In this document: positions 26,744 to 40,247 of the stretch, one piece after another
Layout: every line of letters begins with the position of its first letter
Position numbering within the stretch: the stretch's first letter is position 1
From: Anaeromyces robustus
Taxonomy: Eukaryota; Neocallimastigomycota; Neocallimastigomycetes; Neocallimastigales; Neocallimastigaceae
Length of the DNA: 64,000 nucleotides
NCBI GenBank assembly: GCA_002104895.1
Contig: MCFG01000054.1
Span: 88,501-152,500, forward strand
Direction of reading: 5' to 3'
Notes under the pieces: generated by a model
Told to the model about the DNA's origin: nothing
Databases searched by the model: none
What the model saw: only the letters and a program-made list of their open reading frames with translations
Program-made: the position numbers and the translations under genes

Positions 26744-27392
26744 ATGCATACAAATCCAAAAGTTGATAAACGTTGTAAGTAAATAATTAATAAATTAATA
26801 ATTAATAATTAATAATTAATAATTAATAATTAATAATAATAATAGAAATATAGAGTTATATTTTGAAATAAAAATATAAAAAATAAAAACTAAAATAAAA
26901 TAAAATTCATTATTATATAAAAAAAAAATTTCAAATTGTCACATAAATTTAAATATCAAATAAAATAAAATAAAATAAAATAATAAATAATAAAATAAAA
27001 TAAAACAATAAGCCAAAAAGGAAAGAGATAGAAGAAAGGAAAAATTTTTAAAGCATGTTTTTGATAGAAATGAAGCTAAAGCAATTGAACAAATGATACT
27101 TAATGGTATGAGTATGCCTATGAATGAACCAAAAAGACCTGCTATTGTTCATAGTGATTTCTTTAATGGTATATATAAGTATATTTTTTTTTAACATTGG
27201 AAACAAAAAGTTTAATATTATTATATATATATATTTATATATATTTAAGAATTATTTAATATATATTAATTTTTCTTTCTTTCTTTGTTATTTTATTTTA
27301 TTTTATTTTTTTATATTTAATAATACATATTAATACATAATAATAATTACATTAAAGATTTCGAAGATGATTTTGATGATGAAACTATTTAA
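26744..27392 (+). CDS. 73-residue conserved-looking protein of unknown function
   Basis: Three exons fit: 26744-26774, 27013-27168 and 27358-27392, 222 nt, 73 residues. Donors are GTAAGT and GTATAT, and phases close exactly. I do not recognise the family. The N-terminal half is strongly basic and helical-looking (SKKERDRRKEKFLKHVFDRN), followed by EAKAIEQMILNGMSMPM. The C terminus is a short acidic tail (DFEDDFDDETI). Such a basic helix plus acidic tail suggests a nuclear, nucleolar or ribosome-associated factor, but that is inference from composition only. In support of a real gene: exon base composition is far richer in G+C than the introns, and all three exons share one frame. No membrane span or signal peptide is visible. 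It is convergent with the THI20-like gene. Confidence 0.72.
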
Positions 27393-28151
<759 letters not shown>

Positions 28152-28396
28152 TTATTCTAATTGTTTTAAGCCCATTTCAAAGAAGTTAGCTTCTAATCTA
28201 CAAGCTTGTCTAAAAACTTCACATAATTCAGTGATACGTTTAGTATCACCTGGTTTAATACATTCTTTAGCTAATTCTTCAAGTTCAGCTATTGATATAT
28301 GTATATATATATATATATTGTATATGAATTTAATAAATAATAAAAGTTAGTATAATATAATTAAAGAAAAGAATATTTTTATTCATGATTGTTACA

Positions 28397-28438
<42 letters not shown>

Positions 28439-31212
28439 TTATTTACTATTTCCTGATTATATATAAATAAAATAAAACAAAATAAAATTGAAATATTTAC
28501 CAATACCAGTGGTAACACTGCTTTGATATAAATCAGCAGCATAATTTTCGGCCCATTTATAATATGGATTATTTTCTATTTATTATATATCATATCATAA
28601 ATATATATCATTTGAATTATGATATCATGATAGTATTGATTTTTTAAATGTAAATAATTAATATATATATATATATACATAATAAGAATTTGATAAATAA
28701 TTGTTATTGATTAATTGATCATATAAATATATCTATTCTTTTTTTTTTTTTTTATAATGTATCCTTTATATTTTATTTTTATTATTTTATTACCTCTCTT
28801 AGTGTTTGGATCATTAACAAGTCTAACACCAATTTCACCATAACCAATTAAACAAGCGAATAAGGCAACTTTAAGATCTAAAATATCACCACTTAAACCT
28901 CTTTCAATACAGAATCTAGTGTATGCCATATTAGCAGAAGCTTCTTTAGTTCTTTCTAATTCTTCTAAAGAAATACCCCATGATTCACAATACTATATAT
29001 AATATTTTAATTAAAATGTGTATTATTAATATATGATATTATAAATTAATTATAGATTTATTTAATAATGAATTAATTATTAAATTTATTATTTATCACT
29101 ATTTAATTTCATTTACTTTTTTTTTTTTTTTTTTTTTTTAATAAAATGTAAAAAAAAAAAAAAAAAGAAAAAACGAAAAACTTACTTTAATATGGAGACT
29201 AGTTTCCTTTCTAATAATACTAATAATATCAGCTTCTTCAGCAATTTTTTGTAAATTATTTAATTTAAAACCACAAATTGCATGAACACGAGCATAATGA
29301 GTTAAATAAATATAATCTTGACAGAGGAAATATTTAAAAGATTCTACTGGTAAAGTACCATCAGCAAGTTTTTGAACAAATTCATGGTTAGTATAATCAC
29401 TGTATTCCTTTTTAGCATAATCTTTTAAAACTTGAACAAATGAACGGTTACTATATATTTTTAAAAACCATCATTTTATTATATTAAGTTTTATTTTATT
29501 TTATTTTTTTTATAATTTAAGAAAGTAATAATAAAAAATATAATATATATATAATATAAATAATTAGTCATAATTATATTATAATATTATATTACAAAAT
29601 ATTATTATAAATATTTATATAATATAAAAAATTTTTTTAATAAAATTTAAAGCATTAACTTACTCTGGGAAGACAAGAGAATTATGATAATGATTAAGTG
29701 GACCATGTCCTTTACCAAGATCAAAACTGTATTTAAGTGCATTTTGAAGGTAATTTCTAGCATTTCTATAAGCAATTAAAACTTATTAATTAAATTTTTT
29801 TATGATATATAATATAATTATAATAAATAAAGTAATATATCAATATAATTTTAGTTAATAGCTAATGAAAAAAATCATAATATTAATATTATTATTAATA
29901 TTAATAGTAATAATTGATAAATAATGAAATATTATAATAAAATTTTTTTATTATAAAAAAAATAATATTAATATAATTTATATTATATTATTTATCTACC
30001 TGATTCATTTTTGGCTAATCCAGCAGCAATAGCAGCGGAAAGAGTACAACCGGTACCATGTGTATTTTGAGTATGAATATATTCCATTTTTTCTTCATAG
30101 AAAGTTTGACCATCATATAAAATATCAGTAATATAAGTAGCTTCTTCACTATTTTTTGCTACTTCATTATTGTTATTAAAGGCAATATGACCACCTTTAA
30201 TTAAAGGATATTTAACACCCATATTATATAACATTTGAGCAGCATTTTTCATATCATCAATAGTTTTAATAGTTAAACCAGTTAAAACTTCGGCTTCTGG
30301 AATATTTGGAGTAATAACATAAGCAATTGGAAGTAATTCATTACGAACAACTTCAATAGTATCATCTTCTAAAAGTCTAGCACCTGAAGATGCAACCATT
30401 ACTGGATCGACAACAACCTTTGTAACATTATATTTTTTTAAAACTCTAACAATAGTTTTAATAATGTCAGAATTGAAAAGCATACCTTATTATTGTTATT
30501 TTTATCATTGATAGTTTTGATATTATTTAGTAAATTAAAGTTAAGTTAAGGGGTAATCCATGTTATAAATTAATTAATTTATCATTGACATATTAATAAA
30601 TATATATATATATATATATATGATTAATATTTCGTTTATATAATTATTATAAAAAAAAATACATATATATATTTAATAATAATATTAATAATAAATAAAA
30701 TAATAATAAAATTATACAATATTTTGTACAATTTTATATTTAGTTATTAAATTTTCAATATTATCATATTTTTATTAATAATTTTCTCATTATTAGTATT
30801 TAATGTTTTTTGGTGAAAGTAAAATATAAAGATTGAAATTTTTAATACTGCACAATTTTTATTATTATAATTTATTTATTAAATCAATAAATTTTGTGAC
30901 AATAATAATAAAATAAAAAAAGAACTATTTTTAATTTATTTTACCTGTTTTAACAGAATCAGTACCAATATCTTCTAAGACATCAACTAATTGTTCTTCG
31001 ACAAATTTAGCAGGAACAGCATGAATTCCTGTTACTTGAGTAGTATTTTGAGCAGTTAAAGCAGCAATAACTGAAGAACTATAAACTTGAAGTGCAGTAA
31101 AAGTTTTTAAATCAGCTTGAATACCGGCACCACCACCACTATCTGAACCAGCAATAGTCATAGATCTTGGTGGTAACTGATTTTTATTTTCCTTTCTTGA
31201 TACTTCTAATTT

Positions 31213-31215
<3 letters not shown>
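28152..31215 (-). CDS. THI20: THI20-type HMP(-P) kinase / thiaminase II fusion
   Basis: Thiamine salvage enzyme: a ThiD-like ribokinase-fold domain phosphorylates hydroxymethylpyrimidine (HMP) to HMP-PP, fused to a TenA-like domain that hydrolyses aminopyrimidines. Seven minus-strand exons fit: 31215-30945, 30485-30000, 29781-29664, 29450-29186, 28992-28794, 28575-28501 and 28288-28152; 1551 nt, 516 residues (yeast THI20 about 551). The ThiD part, residues 1 to about 285, has MTIAGSDSGGGAGIQADLKT, VTKVVVDPVMVASSGARLL and the anion-hole/catalytic motif THGTGCTLSAA. The TenA part, from about residue 292, has FVQKLADGTLPVESFKYFLC, QDYIYLTHYARVHAI and FACLIGYGEIGVRLV, where the Cys sits at the position of the TenA active-site Cys. 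The GPLNHYHNS linker joins the two. A search of intron 1 for the conserved CTGAGA words of a TPP riboswitch was negative. Substrate range is inferred from the family. Confidence 0.93.
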
Positions 31216-31246
<31 letters not shown>

Positions 31247-31842
31247 CTGTCTTTATTATTTATTTAATAATAAATAATTATAAGTATTTTTTTTATACTA
31301 TTTTTTAATAATTATAACTATTTTTTATATTATATTATTTATTTAATAATAAATAATTATAACTATTTTTTTCTGTCTTTATTATTTATTTAATAATAAA
31401 TAAATTAATCTTTTTTTAAAACAAAAAAATTCTATATAAATATAAACTTTTTTTTTTTTATTAATACATTTATTTAAAGTTAATAGAAGTTAATATATTA
31501 TATATGTATTATAATATTAATATTAATATATGAATTAAATCCATCAAGATATTAACATTTTAATTAAATATTTGATTGTTTTCTTATTATTTATTTGTAT
31601 ATCATTTACAATTTATTGTATGTTAATGTACATTTTTTTTTTTTTTTTTTTTTGATTAGGATTAATCTTTAATCTTTACATATAATGTCAAGATTCTGTT
31701 CTGCGATAGATTTTAATTCAATAATATATTATTTGAATATATTATAATAAATAATAAATAATAAATATTTAAATATAATAAATATTTAAATTTATAAGTT
31801 ATTTTTTAATGTAAAAAACAAAAACAAAAACAAAAACAAAAA

Positions 31843-31886
<44 letters not shown>

Positions 31887-32847
31887 AATAAAAAGAAATT
31901 ATTATTTATTAAAAAAACAAAAAACAAAAAAAGACATTTTATTTAAGAAAATAATTTATTATTTATTTTTTTATATTAATTTTATTTTATTTATTTAATT
32001 TTTTTTTTTTCTTTTTTTTTCTTTTTTTTTTTTTAATTTATTTTTCGTTTGAAGATAAAAGGTTTTAAGTATTTAATAAATTAGGATAGTAATGAAGATA
32101 ATTATAAAAAATATTAAGATAAAATAAAATATAAAAAAAAAAAAAAAAAAAAAAAAACAAAATCAAAGAAATAAAAAAACGAGTAAAATATTTTTTTCTT
32201 ATAAAATAAATGATTAAGTAATATGATTATTTAAGAAAAAAATAAATGATAAAGATAAAACATGTTATAATTATGTAAAAAATAAAAAAAATAAACTCTA
32301 ATTGTTGTAATTATTTTAATAATATTTTTTTTTTCCTTTTTCTTTTTTTTTTTTTTTTTTTTAAGAAAAAGAAAATATATATAAAAAAAATATTACATAT
32401 TAATATAGTTAATTATTTAATAGATCAAATTTTACGAGATAAAATTAATTTTTAAAAAAAAAAAAAAAAAAAAAAAAATTAAAAAATGAAAAAAAAAAAG
32501 AAAAATTTTAAATATATATATTTTTCTTACTATCAAGTAGAGTCTTCTCATAAAGTTTTCTTTTTTTCTTTTTCTTTTTTCTTTTTTTTCTTTTCTTTTT
32601 TTTTTTTAAAGATAAAAAAGTTTTAAATTATAATGACTGAAATGATTTAATAAAAAAAATAATTATACTTTTTTTTTTTTTAATTTCATATTAAAAAACA
32701 AATTAGGTAAATAATAATAAAAAAAAAAAATCTATTAATGTGATAAAAACGCCTCTAAATTCTTCTATTTTTTTTTTTTTTCTTTTTAAATTCTAATTAA
32801 TTTTCTTTTACAAATAATAATTAAATAAATAAAAAAAAAAAGAACAT
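31216..32847. other. intergenic region between THI20 and the NDT80-like gene
   Basis: No gene seen. It consists of very long A and T runs (for example 31844-31884) and (AAAAAC)n at 31818-31845. It is upstream of THI20 and downstream of the NDT80-like gene; both are on the minus strand. Confidence 0.6.
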
Positions 32848-35565
32848 CTATTTTGAAGTTAAAGAAGAAATTTCATTTTGTTGAGATGAGGCAAGAGAAG
32901 GTGGATTAGCAGTTGTATTAGCTAACCAATTTTTTGGATCTTTTACTATAGTTTCCTTTGATGGATCAATAATATCATTTTTATTTGAAGATGGTGAATT
33001 TAAATATTCAACAGCTTCTTTACCTACTACTGAATTTTTTTCTATTGGAATATTTGTTTGGGGAGAATCCATATAATTACCTGGAGCTTGAGTTGCTGGA
33101 ATAGCATTTATATAACCATTATTTTGTGGTTGTTGAGTTTGTTGAGTAGCTGCTTGTGGTGGAGTAAGATAAGCTTGAGTTTGTGTTGGTGGTTGTGTTA
33201 TATAAGTTTGTTGTGGAGTTTGTGCTTGTGGAACTTGTTGAGTATATTCTTGAGCTGGAGCTTGAGTCATAGGTATTGTGGTATATTGATTAGTTTGAGT
33301 TATTTGAGTTTGAGTTTGAAAAGGTTGATATTGATTTTGTGGATTTTGTGATTGTTGTGGTTGAGATTGAGGTTGTTGTGGTTGTTGTGGTTGTGGTTGA
33401 GATTGGGGTTGTTGTGGTTGTGGTTGTGGTTGTTGTTGATTTTGATTCATATAAAGAGTTTGAGTTTGTGGTTGATTAGTTGGAGCTCCTTGATAATTTA
33501 AATTTGGATTTTGTTGTCCGGCAACACCATAAGAAGTATTTTGATTTTGATTCATATTTTGATTCATATTTTGATTTTGATTTATGTATGGATCATTATT
33601 AGTATTAGTAATTTGACTTTGAGTAGCTACTGGATAAAAGGAAGCAGTATTATCATAAATTTGTTGTTGTGGTTGTGGTTGTTGTTGTTGTGGTTGTTGT
33701 GGTTGTTGAGTTTGATTAGAATAGTTATTAGCATAATAATTTTGACTTTGTTGTGGTTGTGTTTGAGATTGAGGTTGTTGAATATAATTTCCTTGTTGAG
33801 TAGTGGTTGTAGGAGTTTGATTCATGTAAAGAGAAGAAGCAGCAGATTGTGAATTATCATAATATTCACCAGTACCATTTGGTCCTTGATTTTGATTAGA
33901 ATTTTGATTTATATTCATATTCATATTTTGATTTTGATTCATATTCATATTCATATTCATATTTTGACTTTGATTCATATTTTGATTTTGATTCATATTT
34001 TGATTTTGATTTGGAAGAATGGTTACATTAGTATTTGGATTATTATTCATCATTTGTTCTTGAATTGGTTGATTTGGATTTTGATTTGGGTTTTGATTTG
34101 GAGTATAGTATTGACCATTATCTTCCTTAACAGCATAACCATTATTGATCGCCATACCAGCAGCGGTGGTAACAGCCATACTAATTGGAGTTCCAGCATT
34201 AGATGGTGTACCTGGATTTGAGGAAAGAGACATTGGTTGTGGTGAATTATAGTTTAATGGAGGTTGACGTAACATTGAATGTGGTGTTTGATTTCCAGTA
34301 TGGAAAGGTGGTAATCCAGGAGAAGCTGGACTATGAGGAGAAAGAATCATAGGAGAATTATTATATTGTCCATAAGTTGGAGTTAAAGGATATCTTCCAA
34401 ATCTACCTTCAGCTGCAGAAGCAGAGGAAGACATATTTACAGTAGGTGGAATTGCAGTATTTAATGAAATATCATTATAATGACCTGGACTACGACCACG
34501 AACTACAAGGTTATCAGATTCAATAGTAGCAACCTTAATTTCTCCTTCATCAGTATTAGCAATTAAATCTAAAACAAGGACATAATATTGTTGAGCAGCT
34601 CTTCTTTTACCATTATTAGCAGTAGCTGTTTTGAATTGAAGTCTTTCAAAAGTAACAACACTAGATTCGTTACCAATAGTAGCAAATTGAGAATGACTTC
34701 CACCAACTTTAATTGGTTTTGGTTTTGGAATTACTTGTGGACCTTTATCACGTTTTGGGGTATGTTGAATAATATCTATATTTTTATCATTATTAGAAAC
34801 TCTTGAAGATATACCAAGAGAGAAGGAATTAACCTTTAAAATCTTTTTATCAACTTCTACTAAACATGGTAACTGTACTTGTTCATGAGTATTCATATCG
34901 AAACATGAGAAGACACTACTAATTTGGAAATAATTTCTACGATAACAAGTCCAAATATTTTCTGCAACAAAGAAACCACGGTCAACTTTTGGGTCAATAA
35001 TAACTACGTATTGACGTGTATGATTAATATCATAAATTGTATGAAGTTGTTTAGTTCTTCCAAAGAAAGCTCTTATAGTCGTTTCAAAATTAGTATGGTC
35101 ACCTCTACGTCTTCTTGGAGAAGGAATGTAGTAAGGTGAAGCAGAATTAAGACCAGTAGTATTTATTTGTGGTGGAGCTGAATTTAATGCAGCAGTTTTA
35201 GCCATATTTGAAGTATCAATTGATAATTTCTTTAATGGCATATTATTATATTGTGGTTGTTGAATAATTTGTTGATTTTGAGGTTGATATTGGTTATTCA
35301 TCATTGGTTGATTTTGTTGTATGTAAGTTCTATATTTCATTCATTAAAATTAAGTAAAAAATTATTTTATTTAATTATATTTTATTTTATTTTATTTTTT
35401 GAAAAAAGAAATATTTAAATAAAAATAATGGTTAATAATATTTATAAGTATTATAAATATATAAATAATAATAAATAATAGAATAAATAATAAAACAAAT
35501 AAAAAAAGTTTTTTTTATTTAATATTATAATTATTTTATTATTCAATTTATAATAGAATTGAAAT

Positions 35566-35597
<32 letters not shown>

Positions 35598-35822
35598 TAA
35601 AAAAAAAAATTATCTATTTCTATTTCATAAAATTAATTCTATATTTAATAACAATTAAAAAAAAAAAAAAATTTACATGTCTTCTTGAGGATAAGAATAA
35701 TTTTGGTTTTGATATTGGGTTGTAGTTGGAGTTGTTGGAAAACCATTATTTCCATAATCATTTTGTTGAATATTATATAAAGAATTTGAAGGTGGAATGT
35801 TTGTATCCATTACTGTTGCCAT
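32848..35822 (-). CDS. NDT80/PhoG-domain transcription factor, Q/N-rich
   Basis: Probable sequence-specific regulator with the Ig-fold NDT80/PhoG DNA-binding domain known from yeast Ndt80 (meiosis), filamentous-fungal VIB-1/XprG and animal MYRF. Two exons fit: 35822-35677 and 35329-32848; 2628 nt, 875 residues. The second exon alone is open from an ATG at 35340. I prefer the spliced model: exon 1 opens with MATVMDTNIPPSNS, has the same Q/N/Y-rich style, ends at GACAT|GTAAAT and joins in frame at AATATAG|AACTTAC. The DNA-binding domain spans about residues 115-335, with RRNYFQISSVFSCFD, AAQQYYVLVLDLIANTDEG and the signature VVRGRSPGHY at 324-333. The C-terminal half is low-complexity: NQNMN repeats, QPQPQQ runs and T-rich segments, a likely disordered activation or prion-like region. 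Which of the NDT80, VIB-1 or MYRF functions it shares cannot be told. Confidence 0.88.
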
Positions 35823-36443
35823 TTTATTATTAATGTAAAAAAATTTATTTTTTTATTTTAATTTAGTTTTTATTTTTTAATATTCTATTCTTTTGCTTAA
35901 ATAAAATAAATTTAATTTTATTTAAAAGATATTTCTATTTTTTATTTCTGTAATTATAAAAAGTATATTTATATTTTAATTATTTTATAATATAGTCATA
36001 TTATATTTTTTTAAAATTATTATTCTTTTATATTTTTTTTTTTTTTGTTTTTGGTATAAAATATATAAAGTATTAATAATAAAATGGTTTAAAATATGTA
36101 TGTTCTTTTTTTTTTATATAATTATTTTTATCTATTTCTATTAACTTATTTATTTTTAACGTTGTATATTATTTTATTTTTATAATAATTATTATTTTTT
36201 ATATTATCATTTCAGTTAATTACACTGCTTTAAGTGAGTTTTTTCTATATTTTTTTTATTTTAATATTTTTATTTTATAATATTTCTAATGTAAAAAATT
36301 ATTTATTGTAAAATTTAAAAGTTTTTTTTTAATTTAGTTACTGTAATATAAAAAATATATGTAAAATTTGTTCTAAATTAAAAAAAAAAGAATAAAATAA
36401 ATAAAATAAAAATATTTATAGTTAATTGTAAGTGTAATAAATA

Positions 36444-36474
<31 letters not shown>

Positions 36475-39400
36475 GTGAATAAAAATACGTACCAAATTGA
36501 ACATTTTATATTAATTTTATTTTTTTTTAAAAAATTTTTATATTAAATTTTTAATATAATTTTATTTATTATAAATTATTATAAAAGCATTTATTAATTT
36601 ATTTATTTAATATAAAATAAAAATAAATATGAAAATAAATGAATGAAATAAATAAATTATTATTTCATTTATGAATAAATAAATAATTTTATATTTATAG
36701 TAAAATAGGATTAAAATTTATATAATTCAATATAATTTTATTATATTATATTACAATTCTAGGGTTATTTTTATTATTTAATAATATATAATATTATACA
36801 AATTTTTTTTTTTGAAGATAAACTATTAATTATTTATTTATTATATAATAAAATTTTTACTTATAAATTGCTATTATAAATAACTTTAATAAATAATAAA
36901 TTTAAATAATAATTAAATTATTTCATATTATAATGATATTACAAATTTTATTTAATTTATATTTATTTATTCATTTAATTTTATGCCAAAGTTTATTATT
37001 TAAATTTACTAATTATGGTATTAATATAGAAATAATTTTTAAATAAATTATAATTATATATTTTTATATTAAATAATGAAATAATATTATATAATATTTT
37101 TTATTAATTTATAATATTTTTATTCATTTATTTTGAACTTTTTATTATTATTTATTACTATTATGTTATTTTTAGTATATAAAACAAATAAATAAATAAA
37201 TAAAAAAAACATATAATAAATAAGATAGATAAATAAGTAAATAAATAGATAAATAAATAAATAAATAGATAAATAAATCATCCTTATATCTTATATTGTT
37301 CATTATATAATATTTATTATTATTATTTAAAATGATTGCCAATAATTAATATGATATATTAAAATTTATATATTGTATAATATATTAATTGTATGCAATC
37401 CTTTTATTCTATTTAACTTTAATATTAGTAAAAATATATTTGTAATAGCATTATAGTATATTATTTTAAATAGATTTTATTAAAATAAATTAAAATTGAT
37501 TAAATATCATTTATTATAGTATATTTCATCCATTTAAAATTCATTATTGAAAATAATATATATAAATATTATATATTTATATATATTTTTATACAATACT
37601 AATATATTAATAAATTAAATATCCTTTTTTTTTTTTAAATTCAATTTTTATATTACATATATAGATATAGTTGAAATTATTTTATATTATATTTAATCCT
37701 CAAAATTTTCAATAATTAAATTAAATCCAAAACATATTCAATAATATTTCACCATTTCAATTTTTTCTCCATTCATTTAAATAAACAATTATATTACTCA
37801 ATATATTATAAATATAAATAATATATTATTAACTATATTTTATTTATATTATATTTAAATTAAATTTTGAGTATTTTTATCCTAAAGGAGTGAAAAATAA
37901 AATTTTTTTTATATTATTTAAAATTCATATTATTGTATAACCATGAAAAAGAAAACAATAATATAATAGATAATTAAATAGTACTTAGACTTTTTTTTTT
38001 AAAAAAAAAAAATTTAATTTTTATATTAAATTCTATGAGTTTATAAAATATATAATTTTAATATAATTATTTCTATTGTTTTATATATTAAATGTTATTT
38101 ATTTCATTTAAATTAAGTTTGAAATAAATTGAATTTTTAAATTAAAAACCAAATTTTATTTATTAAATAATAAGGAAATAAGTTTCATTTTCATCTAATT
38201 AAAACACAATAATTATATTAATTATGCAATTATAATTATTAATCATTCTTCATGATAGAGCTAAAATTTATATTAAAAAATTTTATATATTATTATATAT
38301 TAAAGAATATAAATAATATATATTAAAGAATATAAATAATATATATTATTAATTGTATTATTAATATATGTATAATTATATTTTATGAATTCTCCTTTGA
38401 ATTATTTTTTTTCTTTCTATTTTATCAATTGAAATAAATAATAATATATAATAATATAGTTGTTAATATATAACTAAATTACATTGAATTTATTAAAAGT
38501 TGTATATAATTTAATATACTACGGCTAAATTATTTATATTTATAATTAATTATACATTATCGATCCAATGGTATGATTTCATTTAGTAAAATAATAAATA
38601 ATGTATAATAAATAACAAATAAAAAGATAAATAATAAGTATTAACTTATATTTATTGCAAGTATTATTATTTAATAGTTAAAAAAAAAAAAAAACATAAT
38701 ATTTAGTATTTATTAATATTTGTTTTTTTTTAATAAAAAAAGTTTTGATATAATTGCAAATGGTGCATAACCGTTTTTTATTATTATTTTATAATGATAT
38801 AATATTAATATATATAATATCAATTGAAGTTCAATGGTTATGATTGATTGAATGTAATAACAATATATAGGTTTATTTAATATATTATACATGCGATGAT
38901 TTATATTAATATTTCATTTTTTTTAAAAGATAAAATATATATTTTTAGTACAACGTAGAAAATAAAATAAATAATAAATAAATAATTATAAATAAATAAA
39001 ATATATATTTAAATTACAAGTCTATAATAAGATATTAAATAAATAAAAATTTGTTCCATTTATATTAACAATATAATTTATTTAATTATTATTATATGAT
39101 AAAATAGTATTGCTCAATATATTTTCTATAAAATTTTAATTTAAAATTTTTTTTTAATAAATAATTAAATATATAAATAAGTAAATAAGTAACAAGTTTT
39201 TAAATAAATAAAAAAATTTTTTATCCATATATATTAACAATATAATTCATTGATTTATTTATTATAATATAAATGATATAATTCAATATAATATTTTCAA
39301 ATTTTAATTTATTATTTACTGTTTAACAATATATCAATATCATTCGTTTCATATATTAAAATGGTGTAACTTTTATTTATATTTAAAAAGTATGGTTCAA

Positions 39401-40117
39401 AAAAAAAATTATATATAATACTAATATTAGATTTCATATTTAATTTTAATTTTTTAATTATTTTTTTTTATTTATATTAATATCATTACAATTATCAAAT
39501 TTATAAATAAAAAATCAAATTCTTTAACTTAATTTTCCTTTCATAAGATTATCATAAAAGAAGAAAAAAATATTGGTTTATAAAGTAAATATTATACAAT
39601 AATATGAAAAGGGATTGTTTTAATTATTTAATTATTTATTTAAATAAGTAATATAGTTTTATATATAAGATTCATTCGAAGAAAGTTCTATTTATGTATA
39701 ATAAGATATATTATTATTGTTAAAATTTTATGGAGTTCTGACATAATAATACTAATAATAAAAAAATAAACATTAACAATATTAGTATTAATATTAACAC
39801 CCCATTTTTTTTGCTAAATATTAATAGGTATTATCATATTATTGTCTGGTAAAGAAATAAATAACTATAAAAAAAATGGTGCAAATAAAAAAATAATACT
39901 GAAAATAAAAAAATAATACAAAGCATTATATTAATATGAATATTATAATTGAAGTGATGTATCTGACAAATTCTAATTGTTTTTTTTTTTTATATTTCAT
40001 ATGTTAATTATTTTTTTTTTATATTCCATATGTTTTTTTTTTTTATACATATATTTATTATTTAATGTAACATAACATTAACAAAAATAAATAAAAAATA
40101 CATTATATAACAAAACA

Positions 40118-40247
40118 TTTAGGTAATACATAAATAAATGATTAACCCATATTTTATTTATTATTTATATTTTCCTAACTAACCATTTTTTTTTTTATAT
40201 TTTGGTTACATTTTTTGTGTAAAATTGAATTTTTTGTATTACCTAAA
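40118..40247. repeat. 13-bp inverted repeat pair
   Basis: TTTAGGTAATACA at 40118-40130 is mirrored by TGTATTACCTAAA at 40235-40247, spacing 104 bp. A neighbouring pair TTAACTGG (40510-40517) and CCAGTTAA (40609-40616) has similar spacing. They may be termini of small, decayed inverted-repeat elements. Confidence 0.5.

Noticed and set aside
30486-30944. Search for a TPP riboswitch in intron 1 of the THI20-like gene
   Set aside because: The conserved CTGAGA and related words are not present on the coding strand.
33058-35139. Plus-strand open frames of 70-110 codons opposite the NDT80-like gene
   Set aside because: Antisense shadows of Q/N-rich codons (TTG, ATT, TTT) giving L/I/W-rich strings; the minus strand has a clear conserved domain.
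36214-36238. Micro-exon-like segment between a CAG acceptor and a GTGAGT donor in the gene desert
   Set aside because: Under 20 nt with no neighbouring exon to join; expected by chance in 15 kb.
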